Shown: piece after piece, positions 17,678 to 26,985 of the stretch
Layout: each line of letters starts with the position of its first letter
How positions within the stretch are numbered: position 1 is the first letter of the stretch
NCBI GenBank assembly: GCA_036267135.1
Contig: DATAWQ010000088.1
Location: forward strand, 14,355 to 78,354
Direction of reading: 5' to 3'
From: PALSA-505 sp036267135
Lineage (GTDB): Bacteria; Actinomycetota; Actinomycetes; Streptosporangiales; Streptosporangiaceae
Length of the DNA stretch: 64,000 nt
Program-made: the position numbers and the translations under genes
The notes under the pieces: generated by a model
What the model saw: only the letters and a program-made list of their open reading frames with translations
What the model was told of the DNA's origin: nothing
The model's database searches: none

Positions 17678-19099
17678 TCACGGCTCGTGCGCGCCCACCC
17701 CGTCCGGGGCGCCGACGCTTTCCGCCGGGGTGGGCGAGACCTCGCGGGCCATCGCAGTCTCGCTGCCCGAGCCGACCCGGATCAGTTCCTCGGACGGATA
17801 GACCTCTTCGCCGTGCACCGCCACGTCTCCGATCTCCAGGTCCGCGTCCGGAATACGCAGCTTCATGAACAGGCCGATGCCCCGCAGGATGAGGAACGTG
17901 ACCAGGCCGTCCCACACGATGATGGTCAGCGCCGCACCGGCCTGGATGGCCAGTTGCATCGGGTGACCGTGCAGCAGGCCGGTCCCGGCCACCGACGAGG
18001 TCTTGCCGATACCGAGGTACTCGATCATCTTCGGGTCCGCCAGCAGGCCCACCAGCAGCCCGCCGAACAGCCCAGCGATGCCGTGCGTGTAGACGACCCC
18101 GAGCGCGTCGTCCACCTTGGTGAACGGCCACACGTACCTGGGCAGGTAGGTCCAGGCCACCCACACGATCCCCGAGCAGACCAGCCCGATCACGATCGCG
18201 CCCACCCCGGTCACGAACCCGGCCGCGGGGGTGATGCCGACCAGCCCGCAGATCATGCCGTTCAGGCCACCGAGGAACGTGGGCTTGCGCTCGCGGCTGA
18301 ACGCCATGTCCATGACGATCCAGGTCAGCATCGCCACGGCGGTGGCCAGGTTGGTGTTGATCACGGCCGAGGCCGCGTCCGCCCCGGCGAAGTACGGGTC
18401 CCCGCCGTTGAAGCCGTTCCACCCGAGCCACAGCAGGCCCGCCCCGACCGCGACGAACAGCAGGTTGTTCGGCACGGCGCGCTCGCGGTCGCGCTTGAGC
18501 CTGGGACCGATGACCGCCGCGGCCACGAACCCGGACACCCCGGCCGCCAGGTGGATCACGTAACCGCCGCTGTAGTCCAGCGCGCCCTTGCCCGCCCAGA
18601 AGCCCCCGCCCCACAGCATGAACGCGTTCACCGTGTAGGCGAAGGTGATCCACAGCGGCACGAAGATGAGCCAGACCCTGAAGCTGATCCGGCCGATCAC
18701 ACTGCCGATGAACAGGATCGGGGTGATGGCCGCGAACACGAACTGGAAGTAGGCCAGCGACGACTCGGAGTAGCGGAATTTCGGCATCAGCCCGGTCAGC
18801 AACGGGATAACCGCCCGCTCCTGCTCGCTCCCGGCGCCGGTTATCGTGCCCGGCCTGCCGAGGAAATGACCGATCCAGGGCGACCCGAATCCCATCTTGA
18901 AGCCCCACAGCACCCAGACGATCAGCGTCAGGCCGAACGCGCTGAACACCATCAGCACCGTGTTAATCGCCCATCGGCGCTGCACCAGGCCGCCGTACAG
19001 GACGGCAATGGCCGGAATGCTCATGAGGCCGACGAGCGTGGCCGCGGTGAGCTGCCAGGCGTTGTCCCCGGCACTCAGCCAGCTCGGATAGGGAACCAC
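17678..19099 (-). CDS. amt: Ammonium transporter Amt
   Basis: The 473-residue protein has about 11 hydrophobic segments and Amt signatures. These include NTVLMVFSAFGLTLIVWVLWG, LDYSGGYVIHLAAGVSGFVAA (Asp and first pore His), WLGWNGFNGGDPY and THGIAGLFGGLLVGL (second pore His). It forms trimeric NH3/NH4+ channels. GTG 19099 is preceded by GGAGG; the frame is open to 19237 but that extension would be a basic Pro-rich tail without signal character. The C-terminal tail extends well beyond the membrane part. No glnK/glnB gene follows. A GlnR-like box lies upstream at 19218-19256, fitting nitrogen control. Confidence 0.92.
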   Translation of the reverse strand: MVPYPSWLSAGDNAWQLTAATLVGLMSIPAIAVLYGGLVQRRWAINTVLMVFSAFGLTLIVWVLWGFKMGFGSPWIGHFLGRPGTITGAGSEQERAVIPLLTGLMPKFRYSESSLAYFQFVFAAITPILFIGSVIGRISFRVWLIFVPLWITFAYTVNAFMLWGGGFWAGKGALDYSGGYVIHLAAGVSGFVAAAVIGPRLKRDRERAVPNNLLFVAVGAGLLWLGWNGFNGGDPYFAGADAASAVINTNLATAVAMLTWIVMDMAFSRERKPTFLGGLNGMICGLVGITPAAGFVTGVGAIVIGLVCSGIVWVAWTYLPRYVWPFTKVDDALGVVYTHGIAGLFGGLLVGLLADPKMIEYLGIGKTSSVAGTGLLHGHPMQLAIQAGAALTIIVWDGLVTFLILRGIGLFMKLRIPDADLEIGDVAVHGEEVYPSEELIRVGSGSETAMAREVSPTPAESVGAPDGVGAHEP

Positions 19100-19217
19100 C
19101 GCGCCTCCAAGGGCTGCCGTGGAAGGGCCCGCCGGTGGTCCAGGCCGCGGGCGCCCTGGGTAGCCCGGACGGCCGCTTCGCTGTCCTTTAGAACACTCAC
19201 ATTTCTCCCACGGCCTG

Positions 19218-19256
19218 GTTTCGGACCTATTTCCCACTCGTTACGGGGAAGGTAAC
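19218..19256 (-). promoter_or_regulatory. GlnR-box-like element upstream of amt
   Basis: Read on the minus strand the order is GTTAC-n7-GTAAC-n6-GAAAT-n6-GAAAC, close to the actinobacterial GlnR pattern of alternating GTnAC and GAAAC blocks spaced by six. It is about 120-155 bases upstream of the amt start. The lanM start is only 24 bases away on the other side, so it could also influence that gene. Confidence 0.4.
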
Positions 19257-19279
19257 GCACCTGGCAGAGGAAGGGCCCG

Positions 19280-22200
19280 GTGTTTCATGCCTGTTTCGGA
19301 CAGTCCCTAATTACATTAATGAACGGCTGCGCCAACGACCGTGGACGGCCGGCCAGCGCCGCGGGCGCCGATCTCGAACCCGGGGGTTGTCCCGCCGCGG
19401 GCGCGGACCAAAAACCTGAGTACCTTCTACTCATCAACGCCCGCCCTGACGGTGTCAGGCTGCGAAATGTGAATCCTCTGGCCACCCACACAAGCCAGGA
19501 TTCCCGCACGGCTGGACTTGGCCGCGACTGGTGGATCCGGGCTCAGACCCGGCACGAGCGAGCCTGCTGGGACGCGTTCCCGGCCCGGCCCGCGTGGGTG
19601 GATGTGGCCGAGCGGGCGGTGGCCACGGCGGCGGCGCCGGACGCGCTTCCTGCTGAGGCACTGCCCTCCTTGGACACGTGGCACGAGGCGTTCGCACTCC
19701 CCCTCCGGCCGTTCCTGACGGGGGCCAGGGACGTCCTGATCGCGGCGGGGCGGGGATGCCTCTCCCCCGCGCACGCCGATCTGGATTCGATCGCGGACAC
19801 GTTCACCGCCGTGCTCGGCCAGCAGTTGGCCAGGATCGCCGCGCAGACCCTGGTGCACGAACTCCAGGCGGCACGGACGCAGGGCCGCCTGGCCGGCCAC
19901 AACGGGCGGGAACGGTTCGCCGACTTCATCTGGCAGCAGTGCGAGCCAGCCGGGCTGACCGCCCTGCTCGAGCGGTACCCGGTGCTCGCCCGGCTGCTGG
20001 GAACGGCCAGCCTGCAAGCCACGCAGGCCGGGGCCGAGCTGCTGACCAGGTTCGGCTCTGACCGCGGGGCCGTGATCACGAAGCTGCTGGGTGGATTCGA
20101 CCCTGGCCCGGTCGTGTCGATCGATCCGACCAGAGGGGACCGGCACCGGCACGGGCGCGCGGTGGCGGTGGTCTCGTTCGCCGACGGGCGCAAGGTGGTT
20201 TACAAGCCCCGCAGCCTGGCCGCTCACGTCCTGTTCGGCGACGTCGTGGCCTGGCTCAACGAGCGGGTGCCGCGGGCCGGCCTGCGCACCGCCCATGTCG
20301 TGGTCCTGCCGGGGTACGGGTGGGTGGAATTCATCGCTCCCAGCCCGCTGACCTGGCCGAGCGAGGCCGACGTGTTCTACCGTCGGCACGGCGTGCTGCT
20401 GGCCGCGCTGCACGCGCTGCGTGCCACCGACATGCACTGCGAGAACGTGATCGCCTGCGGCGACCAGCCGGTCTTCATCGATGTCGAGACGCTCCTGCAT
20501 CCCACCCTGCCGGCGTCGGCCGGGCCGGCTCAGCAGGGGGCGGGCGCCGACCCGGCGGCCGAGGCGCTAGCCGCGTCGGTGCACCGCACCGGATTGCTGC
20601 CCTACCTGGCCATGAGCGAGAACGGCCCGAGCGACCAGTCCGGCCTGGGCGGTGGCGCGGACGGCCGCTGCCCCGACGGCGTGCTGGACTGGGATCCCCC
20701 GGCGAGTGACCGCACCCGGCTGATCCGCCGCCGCGCGACGGCCGACGTCGCCCCGCACAACCGGCCCAGGCTGGCCGGCGAGACCGTCGATCCAGCCGAC
20801 CACGAGCAGGCCCTGCTCGACGGATTCCGGCTCGGCTACAACGCGATCGCCGCCGACCGGCCGGGGTTCACCCGGCTCATCGAGTCACGCGGCGACACCG
20901 AGAGCGGCGACATCGAGATTCGGGTGATCGTCCGCTCCAGCCGCGGATACACCCGGCTGCTGGACGAATCCACCCACCCGGATCTGCTGCGGGACGCGCG
21001 CGACCGGGATGCGGCCCTGGATCTGCTGCGCCAGGTGTCGGCCCAGCACCCGGTCAGGCGCGCGCTGGCCAAGCACGAACTGATGGACCTGTGGGCCGGC
21101 GACGTTCCGCTGGTGACCACCTGGCCGCGGGCCCGCGGCCTCAGCACGTCGGCCGGACAGCATGTGCCCGGCCTCCTCGACCGGCCAGCGCTCGACAGCG
21201 CGCTGGACGCAATAGCGGCGATGGGTGACGTCGATAGGAACGACCAGGAGTGGCTGATCTCGGCCAGCCTGGCCACCCGTCGCGAGACCGGCGGTCACCG
21301 GGGCGCGGTGCCAGCCCAGCCCCCGGTGACCGCCGCCGCCGGCGATCCGGATCGGCTGCTGGCCGCTGCTTGCGGCCTGGCCGACCGGATCGTCGCGCGC
21401 GGCATCAGTGACACCGCATGGCCCGGGCCCGCGGCGCGCGGGTCCCGGGTGAACTGGCTGGGCCTGCAGTTCGTCGACGACGCCCAGTGGATGCTGCTGC
21501 CGATGGGCGCCGGGCTGGCGGACGGCTACCTCGGAGTGGCGCTGTTCCTGGCCGAACTGGCCTCGCTGACCGGGATCCGCCGGTACACGGACGTGGCCAG
21601 GCGAGCGGTGAGCGCGGTGCCACACCTGCTGAGCGTGCTGGCCGGCCGGCCCGACCTGCTCGCCACGGTGGGCTGCGGAGCCGCCGCGGGCCTGGGTGGG
21701 ATCAGCTACGGCCTGGCCCGGATGGCCACCCTGCTCGACGACGACGAGATCCGCGACTGGACCAAGATCGCGGTCGAACTGACGGCCACCGCGGCCGACC
21801 TGCCCGGGCCGGCCGGATGGGCCGAGGGCCGGGCCGGCTGCCTGGCGGCGATGACCGCGGTGCAGGCCGAACTCGGCCTCGACACGGCCGGGACGCTCGC
21901 GCGGACGTGCGCCGACCGGCTGGCCGCCCTGGCCGAGAGCACCGGCGGCGAGTGCACCGACCGCGGGGGCACTGACCGCGGGGGCACTGACCGCGAAAGC
22001 ACTGACCGCGAAAGCACTGCGGACGGCGATTCATCACTGTCCGGCTTCGCCCACGGCCCGGCCGGCATCGGCTGGGCGCTGGCGCGGTTCGCGGCCGCCG
22101 CGGCCGAGCCACGCTACCGCCTGGCCGGCCAGCGGGCCGTGCGCTACGACACCAGGCATTACGGCGCAGAGCCGGCCGCGGGTGCACGCTGGGCCGGGTA

Positions 22201-22678
22201 CGCACGGCTGGCCGGGAAGACGGGTCCCGGGCTCGACCGGGAGTGCGCGGCGATCGGGGCGGACCGGTCACCGGGGTGGTGCCGTGGGACGGCGGGGCTG
22301 CTGGCGGCGCGCGGCGTCCTGGATCGTGGGGTACTGGACGACGCCGGGCTCCAGCAGGCGGTGCGGCGCCTCGCCGGGCGTCCCGTGCTCGGTGATCTCA
22401 GCCTCTGCCACGGAGAGCTCGGCATCGTCGAGGCGCTGGCCGTGCTGGCGGCGGCGGGCGGCCCGGACCTCGCTGCCAGGGACTGGCGGCGCCGGACCGG
22501 TCTCGTACTCGGAGTCATGCGGCAGCAATCCCGGTTCTGCGGGACACCGGGCGCAGTGCCCACGCCCGGGCTGTTCGACGGGCTGGCCGGAATCGGGTAC
22601 GGGCTGCTCCGGCTGGGCTTCACCGAACGCGTGCCCTCGGTGCTCTTCCTGGAGTCAACCCCCGGTCTCAGCGGCTGA
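19280..22678 (+). CDS. lanM: Class II lanthipeptide synthetase LanM
   Basis: The 1132-residue protein fits a bifunctional LanM. The N-terminal kinase-like dehydratase (DUF4135, roughly residues 170-580) shows DGRKVVYKPRSLAAH, TDMHCENVIACGDQPVFIDVETLLHP and an RTTRLYLRL-like SSRGYTRLL region. The C-terminal LanC-like cyclase (roughly 720-1120) has the zinc ligands C1001 (GWCRG), C1043 and H1044 (LCHGE), followed by TPGLFDGLAGIGYGLLRL. It should phosphorylate and dehydrate Ser/Thr in a precursor and add Cys to form thioether rings. GTG 19280 has a GAGGAAGG site upstream. Residues 893-912 are a 15-bp in-frame tandem repeat (TDRGG/TDRES) in the cyclase domain. The likely precursor lies 160 bases downstream. 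No LanT or dedicated protease is visible. Confidence 0.93.
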   Translation: MFHACFGQSLITLMNGCANDRGRPASAAGADLEPGGCPAAGADQKPEYLLLINARPDGVRLRNVNPLATHTSQDSRTAGLGRDWWIRAQTRHERACWDAFPARPAWVDVAERAVATAAAPDALPAEALPSLDTWHEAFALPLRPFLTGARDVLIAAGRGCLSPAHADLDSIADTFTAVLGQQLARIAAQTLVHELQAARTQGRLAGHNGRERFADFIWQQCEPAGLTALLERYPVLARLLGTASLQATQAGAELLTRFGSDRGAVITKLLGGFDPGPVVSIDPTRGDRHRHGRAVAVVSFADGRKVVYKPRSLAAHVLFGDVVAWLNERVPRAGLRTAHVVVLPGYGWVEFIAPSPLTWPSEADVFYRRHGVLLAALHALRATDMHCENVIACGDQPVFIDVETLLHPTLPASAGPAQQGAGADPAAEALAASVHRTGLLPYLAMSENGPSDQSGLGGGADGRCPDGVLDWDPPASDRTRLIRRRATADVAPHNRPRLAGETVDPADHEQALLDGFRLGYNAIAADRPGFTRLIESRGDTESGDIEIRVIVRSSRGYTRLLDESTHPDLLRDARDRDAALDLLRQVSAQHPVRRALAKHELMDLWAGDVPLVTTWPRARGLSTSAGQHVPGLLDRPALDSALDAIAAMGDVDRNDQEWLISASLATRRETGGHRGAVPAQPPVTAAAGDPDRLLAAACGLADRIVARGISDTAWPGPAARGSRVNWLGLQFVDDAQWMLLPMGAGLADGYLGVALFLAELASLTGIRRYTDVARRAVSAVPHLLSVLAGRPDLLATVGCGAAAGLGGISYGLARMATLLDDDEIRDWTKIAVELTATAADLPGPAGWAEGRAGCLAAMTAVQAELGLDTAGTLARTCADRLAALAESTGGECTDRGGTDRGGTDRESTDRESTADGDSSLSGFAHGPAGIGWALARFAAAAAEPRYRLAGQRAVRYDTRHYGAEPAAGARWAGYARLAGKTGPGLDRECAAIGADRSPGWCRGTAGLLAARGVLDRGVLDDAGLQQAVRRLAGRPVLGDLSLCHGELGIVEALAVLAAAGGPDLAARDWRRRTGLVLGVMRQQSRFCGTPGAVPTPGLFDGLAGIGYGLLRLGFTERVPSVLFLESTPGLSG

Positions 22679-22838
22679 GCCAGGCCGACCAGAACCCCAC
22701 CACGACCGAAGTCAGTCACCAGCAGTTCCATGACGCCTACGGGCAGTCGCGTCCATCAACCGATCATCCACAAATCGATCATCCACCGCGGTAACTCAGC
22801 GCGTACATCAATCACACACACAGTAAGGGGAAACGAAA

Positions 22839-23078
22839 ATGAACAGCAAGAACCAGACCAGTGGCCCCGACAACCAGACCACGATCCGTCCCTCGGTGAT
22901 GTTCGGGGCCCGCGCCGCCGTACTGGCCGGCGTGGTCGCGGCCACCTGCGCGGTGAGCGCTCCGTCCGCCGCACCCACCGCGGCCGGCCACCCGGCGGCA
23001 CACACCCTGACCGCCGTCGCACTGGGCGCGACGAGCGCCGGGGCGGTCACGGCCATGGACACGACCTGTTGCGGCTAG
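22839..23078 (+). CDS. Putative lanthipeptide precursor (LanA-like), ends TTCCG
   Basis: This 79-residue peptide gene has a good ribosome site (AAGGGG seven bases upstream of the ATG) and sits just after lanM. The N-terminal 22 residues are polar (MNSKNQTSGPDNQTTIRPSV), then an Ala/Val-rich stretch with one Cys (C37), then HPAAHTLTAVALGATSAGA, and it ends MDTTCCG with two Cys and two Thr. Cys at the extreme C-terminus next to Thr fits a small modified core. The leader is atypical for LanM substrates: it lacks the acidic helix and a GG site, and its hydrophobic centre resembles a Sec-type signal, as does the AxA-type leader of cinnamycin. I infer a precursor role from position and Cys/Thr tail only. 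Confidence 0.6.
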   Translation: MNSKNQTSGPDNQTTIRPSVMFGARAAVLAGVVAATCAVSAPSAAPTAAGHPAAHTLTAVALGATSAGAVTAMDTTCCG

Positions 23079-23188
23079 GGCAGCACGGTCAAATGGGTCG
23101 CCTTCCGCACAGTAGACGGGCCTGCGCTGAATGTGACAGAGCGTCATTAAATCGCCCATGATGATAGACCGGAATCTGTAGGTTCCCT

Positions 23189-23194
23189 TAGTGT
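23189..23194 (+). promoter_or_regulatory. Putative leaderless -10 element of the LuxR-type regulator
   Basis: TAGTGT is followed by seven bases and the GTG at 23202. TAGACC about 18 bases upstream could be a weak -35. No Shine-Dalgarno sequence is present. Confidence 0.4.
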
Positions 23195-23201
23195 CAGTCG
23201 T

Positions 23202-26168
23202 GTGCAAAACCGGGCCCAGATCATGGTCGGCCGAGATGAGGAGCTGCAGAGCCTGGACAAGGCTCTCAGCGCCGCTCAGGCCGGCCGTGGTGGTGCGGTC
23301 TTCGTGGCTGGTGAGAGCGGTATAGGCAAGTCGCGGCTGGCCAAGGCGGCCGCGGATCACGCGTTCCAGGCCGGCCTGCGGGTGCTGCGGGGACGGGGCA
23401 GCTCAATTGGGCCGATGGTCCCGTACCGCCCGCTGAGCGAGGCCTTGATGCCGTTGACCCGCCCGGGTACCCCGATCGACTTCAATCAGCTCGGCCCGTA
23501 CCGTTCCATCCTGGCCCGGCTGATCCCCGACTGGGGCACGCCGTCGGCGCCGGAGGAGGGCGGCTCGGTGGTGGTGCTGGCCGAGGCGGTGCTGCGGCTG
23601 ACCACGCTGGCCGGGCAGCACGGCGGCTGCCTGCTGATCCTCGATGACATGCAGGACTTCGACCCTGAGACCCTGGCCGTCGTGGACTACCTGGCCGACA
23701 ACCTGGACCAGCAGCCCACCTTGCTGCTCGGCACCGTCAGGACCGACCCGTGCCCGGCGCTGGACCTAGTCCGGTCGGCCTCCCAGCGGGGCTCGGGCAC
23801 GCTGGTCCAGCTGAACCGGCTCGGCCCGGCGGAACTGCGGCGGCTGGCCGGATCGTGCCTGGAATGCACACCCGGCGAGGTGCCGGCCGAGGTGACCGGG
23901 CAGTTGTGGACCAGCAGCGAGGGTATCCCGCTGGTCGCCGAGGAATTGCTCAGGGGGATGTGCGCCGACGGCCTGCTGGTCCGTGACGGTGGCCGCTGGC
24001 AGGTCACCGGCCCGCTGCAGACCAAGGTCCCGGTGCCGCTGGCCCGGTCGGTGGCCCGGCGGCTGGACATGATCGGCCCGGACGGGCGGCGGCTGCTGTC
24101 GGTGGCCGCGGTGCTGGGGCGCCGTTTCCCCTTCAACGTCCTGCAAGAGGCCACCGGGATGGACGACCGGGAACTGCTGAACCACCTGTACTCGGAGCTG
24201 ACCAGCCAGTTCGTGGCACAAGATGAGGAGACGGCGGACTGGTACGCGTTCGCGCACCCGCTGCTGCGCGATGTGCTGCTTGGCCTGCTGACCCCGGCCG
24301 AGCGGGGCCTGATCACCGGCCAGGCCATCGCGGCGATCGAAGCTGTCTTCCCCGGGCTGCCAGGTGAATGGTGCCAGGTCTCGGCCACGCTGCACCGGCA
24401 GGCCGGTCACCAGGCCCAGGCCGGGCAATTGTTCGCCGAGGCCGGGCGCCGGGCGCTGGCCCAGGGCGCGGCCCAGTCCGCGGTCACCCTGCTGGACGAG
24501 GCGCTGACGCTGCTCGCCGAGGGCGGGGACGCGCAGGGCCGGGCGGCCGCGTTCGCTTCGCTGCTGCTGGCCCTGACCGAGGCGGGGCTGGTGGAGCGGG
24601 CGGTGGCCTCGGCGGGCGAACTAGAGCAGATGGCGGGCCTGCTGAGCAGGCAGGAGCGGGCCAGCCTGCACACCAGGCTCGCCTGGACGGCGATGGTCGC
24701 GGGCCGGTCGGCCGATGGGCTGGCGCAGGTCGATATCGCCCGCGAACTGCTCGGCAGCGCCGGCGCCGACCAGGACGTCGCGGCGGTCGACGTGGTGGCC
24801 GCCCACCTGGTGCTCGACCTGCCCGGGCCCGACCAGGTCGGCCAGGCCGAGGCGCTGGCCCGGCGGGGCGCTGAGGTGGCCGAGTCCTGCGACCTGCCGG
24901 TCCTGGCCTGCCAGGCCTGGCAGCTGCTGGGTTCACTGACCCGGTCCCGCAGCCCGGAGGAGGCGACCGGGTGCCTGGAACGGGCCCGTCAGATCGCGGT
25001 GCTGCACGACCTGCAGGTCGAGGAGATTCACGCGCTGCTGCGGCTGGGCAACGACGACGCGCTGCGCACCGCCAGCACCGACCGGCTGGAACAGGCCCGC
25101 CGGCAGGCGGCCCAGGCCGGCGCGGTCATGTCCCGCTACCAGGCCGAGTCCAGCATCGCGCTGTACTTCGTCCTGCGGGGTGATTTCACCGCCGCCGGGG
25201 CCCTGCTGGACCAGGTGCTGGAGTCCACCAAGCGGCTGAAGCTGATGGAGACCACCCGGTACTCGCTGCTGGTGCGGGCCATCATGGCCGCGCACCGCGG
25301 CCGCCGCCGTGACATGGAGGACGCCCTGGCCGACCTGCGCGGCTGGGGCGGCGACCTGCCCCAGTACGTCCCCCGGATCCAGGGCCTGGCCCGGACCTGG
25401 TGTGCCCTGCTCGAAGAGGATCAGCCCAAGGCCAGGGAGGAGCTGTCGGCCGCGCTGGCCGCCGAGCAGGCCAGCCCCACCTACCTCCAGCTCACCGGCC
25501 GGTACGGCCTGCATCTGCTGCTGCGCGCGCTGGATGGCACCGTGGACTGGGAGGAATACCGGCAGCTCACCGCGGAGCCGATCAGCAAGCTGCGCTGGGA
25601 CCGGCAGTTCTCGCTGTTCGCCCGGGCGGTCATGGCCGGCCGGGACGGCCAGGGCGAGCAGGCGGCCGAGACGGTCACCGAGGCGCTGGCCGTGGCCGCG
25701 CCGTACGCGACCGCCCGGCATCTGGCCCTGCGTCTGGTCAGCCAGACCGCCATCACCGACGGCTGGGGCACCCCAGTCGAGTGGCTGCGGGCCTGCGACG
25801 AGTACTTCCACGCCGCCGGCGTGACGCCGGTGGCCAGTGCCTGCCGCACCCTGATGCGCCAGACCGGCGCGCCTGTCGGCCAGCGCCGCCGCGGCCTGGA
25901 CGCAATCCCCGCGCCGCTGCGCGCGTACGGCGTCACCGTTCGCGAGTACGAGATCATGCAGCTGGTCACCGAGCGGCTGAGCAACAAGGAGATCGCGGCC
26001 AGGCTGCACCTGTCCACACGCACCGTGGAAAATCACATCGCCAGCCTGCTCACCAAGACCGGCCAGCCGGACCGGTTCGGCCTGGGCGAGCTCGGGACCG
26101 CCAGCCGCCGGCAGCCGTCGCTTGCCAAGCCGGAAATCCGCGGCGGCCGGCCGCCGATGTCGGCCTGA
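23202..26168 (+). CDS. Large ATP-binding LuxR family (LAL) regulator
   Basis: The 988-residue protein has an N-terminal AAA-type NTPase: VGRDEELQSLDKAL, Walker A GESGIGKS and Walker B CLLILDDMQD. A long helical TPR-like middle follows. The LuxR/GerE helix-turn-helix lies at about residues 905-965, with TVREYEIMQLVTERLSNKEIAARLHLSTRTVENHIASLLTK. LAL proteins often activate nearby metabolite clusters. It starts 123 bases after the peptide gene, on the same strand as lanM, so control of the lanthipeptide locus is plausible. GTG 23202 fits leaderless initiation; ATG 23223 is the alternative, and neither has a ribosome site. Confidence 0.9.
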   Translation: MQNRAQIMVGRDEELQSLDKALSAAQAGRGGAVFVAGESGIGKSRLAKAAADHAFQAGLRVLRGRGSSIGPMVPYRPLSEALMPLTRPGTPIDFNQLGPYRSILARLIPDWGTPSAPEEGGSVVVLAEAVLRLTTLAGQHGGCLLILDDMQDFDPETLAVVDYLADNLDQQPTLLLGTVRTDPCPALDLVRSASQRGSGTLVQLNRLGPAELRRLAGSCLECTPGEVPAEVTGQLWTSSEGIPLVAEELLRGMCADGLLVRDGGRWQVTGPLQTKVPVPLARSVARRLDMIGPDGRRLLSVAAVLGRRFPFNVLQEATGMDDRELLNHLYSELTSQFVAQDEETADWYAFAHPLLRDVLLGLLTPAERGLITGQAIAAIEAVFPGLPGEWCQVSATLHRQAGHQAQAGQLFAEAGRRALAQGAAQSAVTLLDEALTLLAEGGDAQGRAAAFASLLLALTEAGLVERAVASAGELEQMAGLLSRQERASLHTRLAWTAMVAGRSADGLAQVDIARELLGSAGADQDVAAVDVVAAHLVLDLPGPDQVGQAEALARRGAEVAESCDLPVLACQAWQLLGSLTRSRSPEEATGCLERARQIAVLHDLQVEEIHALLRLGNDDALRTASTDRLEQARRQAAQAGAVMSRYQAESSIALYFVLRGDFTAAGALLDQVLESTKRLKLMETTRYSLLVRAIMAAHRGRRRDMEDALADLRGWGGDLPQYVPRIQGLARTWCALLEEDQPKAREELSAALAAEQASPTYLQLTGRYGLHLLLRALDGTVDWEEYRQLTAEPISKLRWDRQFSLFARAVMAGRDGQGEQAAETVTEALAVAAPYATARHLALRLVSQTAITDGWGTPVEWLRACDEYFHAAGVTPVASACRTLMRQTGAPVGQRRRGLDAIPAPLRAYGVTVREYEIMQLVTERLSNKEIAARLHLSTRTVENHIASLLTKTGQPDRFGLGELGTASRRQPSLAKPEIRGGRPPMSA

Positions 26169-26196
26169 ACCGCCCGAGGGCTAGGCGAGAACAGGG

Positions 26197-26985
26197 TTAG
26201 GCGAGACCTTCGATGCGGCGCTGCAGTTTGTTCATGCCGCCGAGCCAGCGGTCGGGGTCGGCGGCGCGGTTGGCGTACATCTGGGCGACCTCGGGGTGCG
26301 GCAGGATCAGGAACCGGCCGTCGGCGATGCCCGCCACCACCGCGTCGGCCGCGGCTTCCGGGCTGATCGCGTCCTGGTCGAGCAGGGTCCGGCCGACCGG
26401 CCCCGAGTCCGCCAGCATCGGGGTGCGCACGCCCTGCGGGCAGAGCGCCTGCACCGTGACGCCGCGGTGCTTGTAGGTGGCGGCCAGCCATTCGGCAAAG
26501 CTCAGCGCGGCGTGCTTGGTGACCGCGTACGGGGCCGAACCGAGCAAGGTGAGCAGGCCGGCCGCGGACACCGTGCAGATCAGGTGCCCACTCCCCCGCT
26601 CTAGCCAGGCCGGCAGCAGCTGCCGGGCCGCCCGGACGTGCGCCATCACGTTCACCTGCCAGGACAGCTCCCAGTCGGCCTCCTGCTCATCGGCTGGCAT
26701 GTCCAGTCCGCCGGGGCGGCCCACCCCGGCGTTGGCACAGAACAGGTCGATGCCGCCGAGGCTCTCGGTGGCCGCGGCGACCAGCCGGGCCACCCCGTCC
26801 TCGCTGGCCGCGTCGGCCGGCACCGCCGTCCCGCCCACGGCCTTCGCCACCGTGGCGGCGGCCTCCGCGTTGATGTCGTTGACCACGACACGGGCGCCAT
26901 CGGCGGCGAACCTGGTGGCCAGCGCGGCGCCGATGCCGCTGCCGCCACCGGTGATGACGACCCGCGCCCCGGCTACCGACTTCAT
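26197..26985 (-). CDS. SDR family oxidoreductase
   Basis: The 262-residue protein has the classical short-chain dehydrogenase motifs: VITGGGSGIGAALA (NAD(P) site), CANAGVG, and Ser plus PYAVTKHAAL giving the Tyr-x-x-x-Lys catalytic pair. VVVNDINAEAAATV suggests NAD(H) rather than NADP(H). It ends the five-gene acyl-CoA operon; its ATG overlaps the stop of the preceding acyl-CoA dehydrogenase (ATGA). It probably oxidises a hydroxyacyl-CoA or alcohol intermediate of the same pathway. Confidence 0.88.
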   Translation of the reverse strand: MKSVAGARVVITGGGSGIGAALATRFAADGARVVVNDINAEAAATVAKAVGGTAVPADAASEDGVARLVAAATESLGGIDLFCANAGVGRPGGLDMPADEQEADWELSWQVNVMAHVRAARQLLPAWLERGSGHLICTVSAAGLLTLLGSAPYAVTKHAALSFAEWLAATYKHRGVTVQALCPQGVRTPMLADSGPVGRTLLDQDAISPEAAADAVVAGIADGRFLILPHPEVAQMYANRAADPDRWLGGMNKLQRRIEGLA

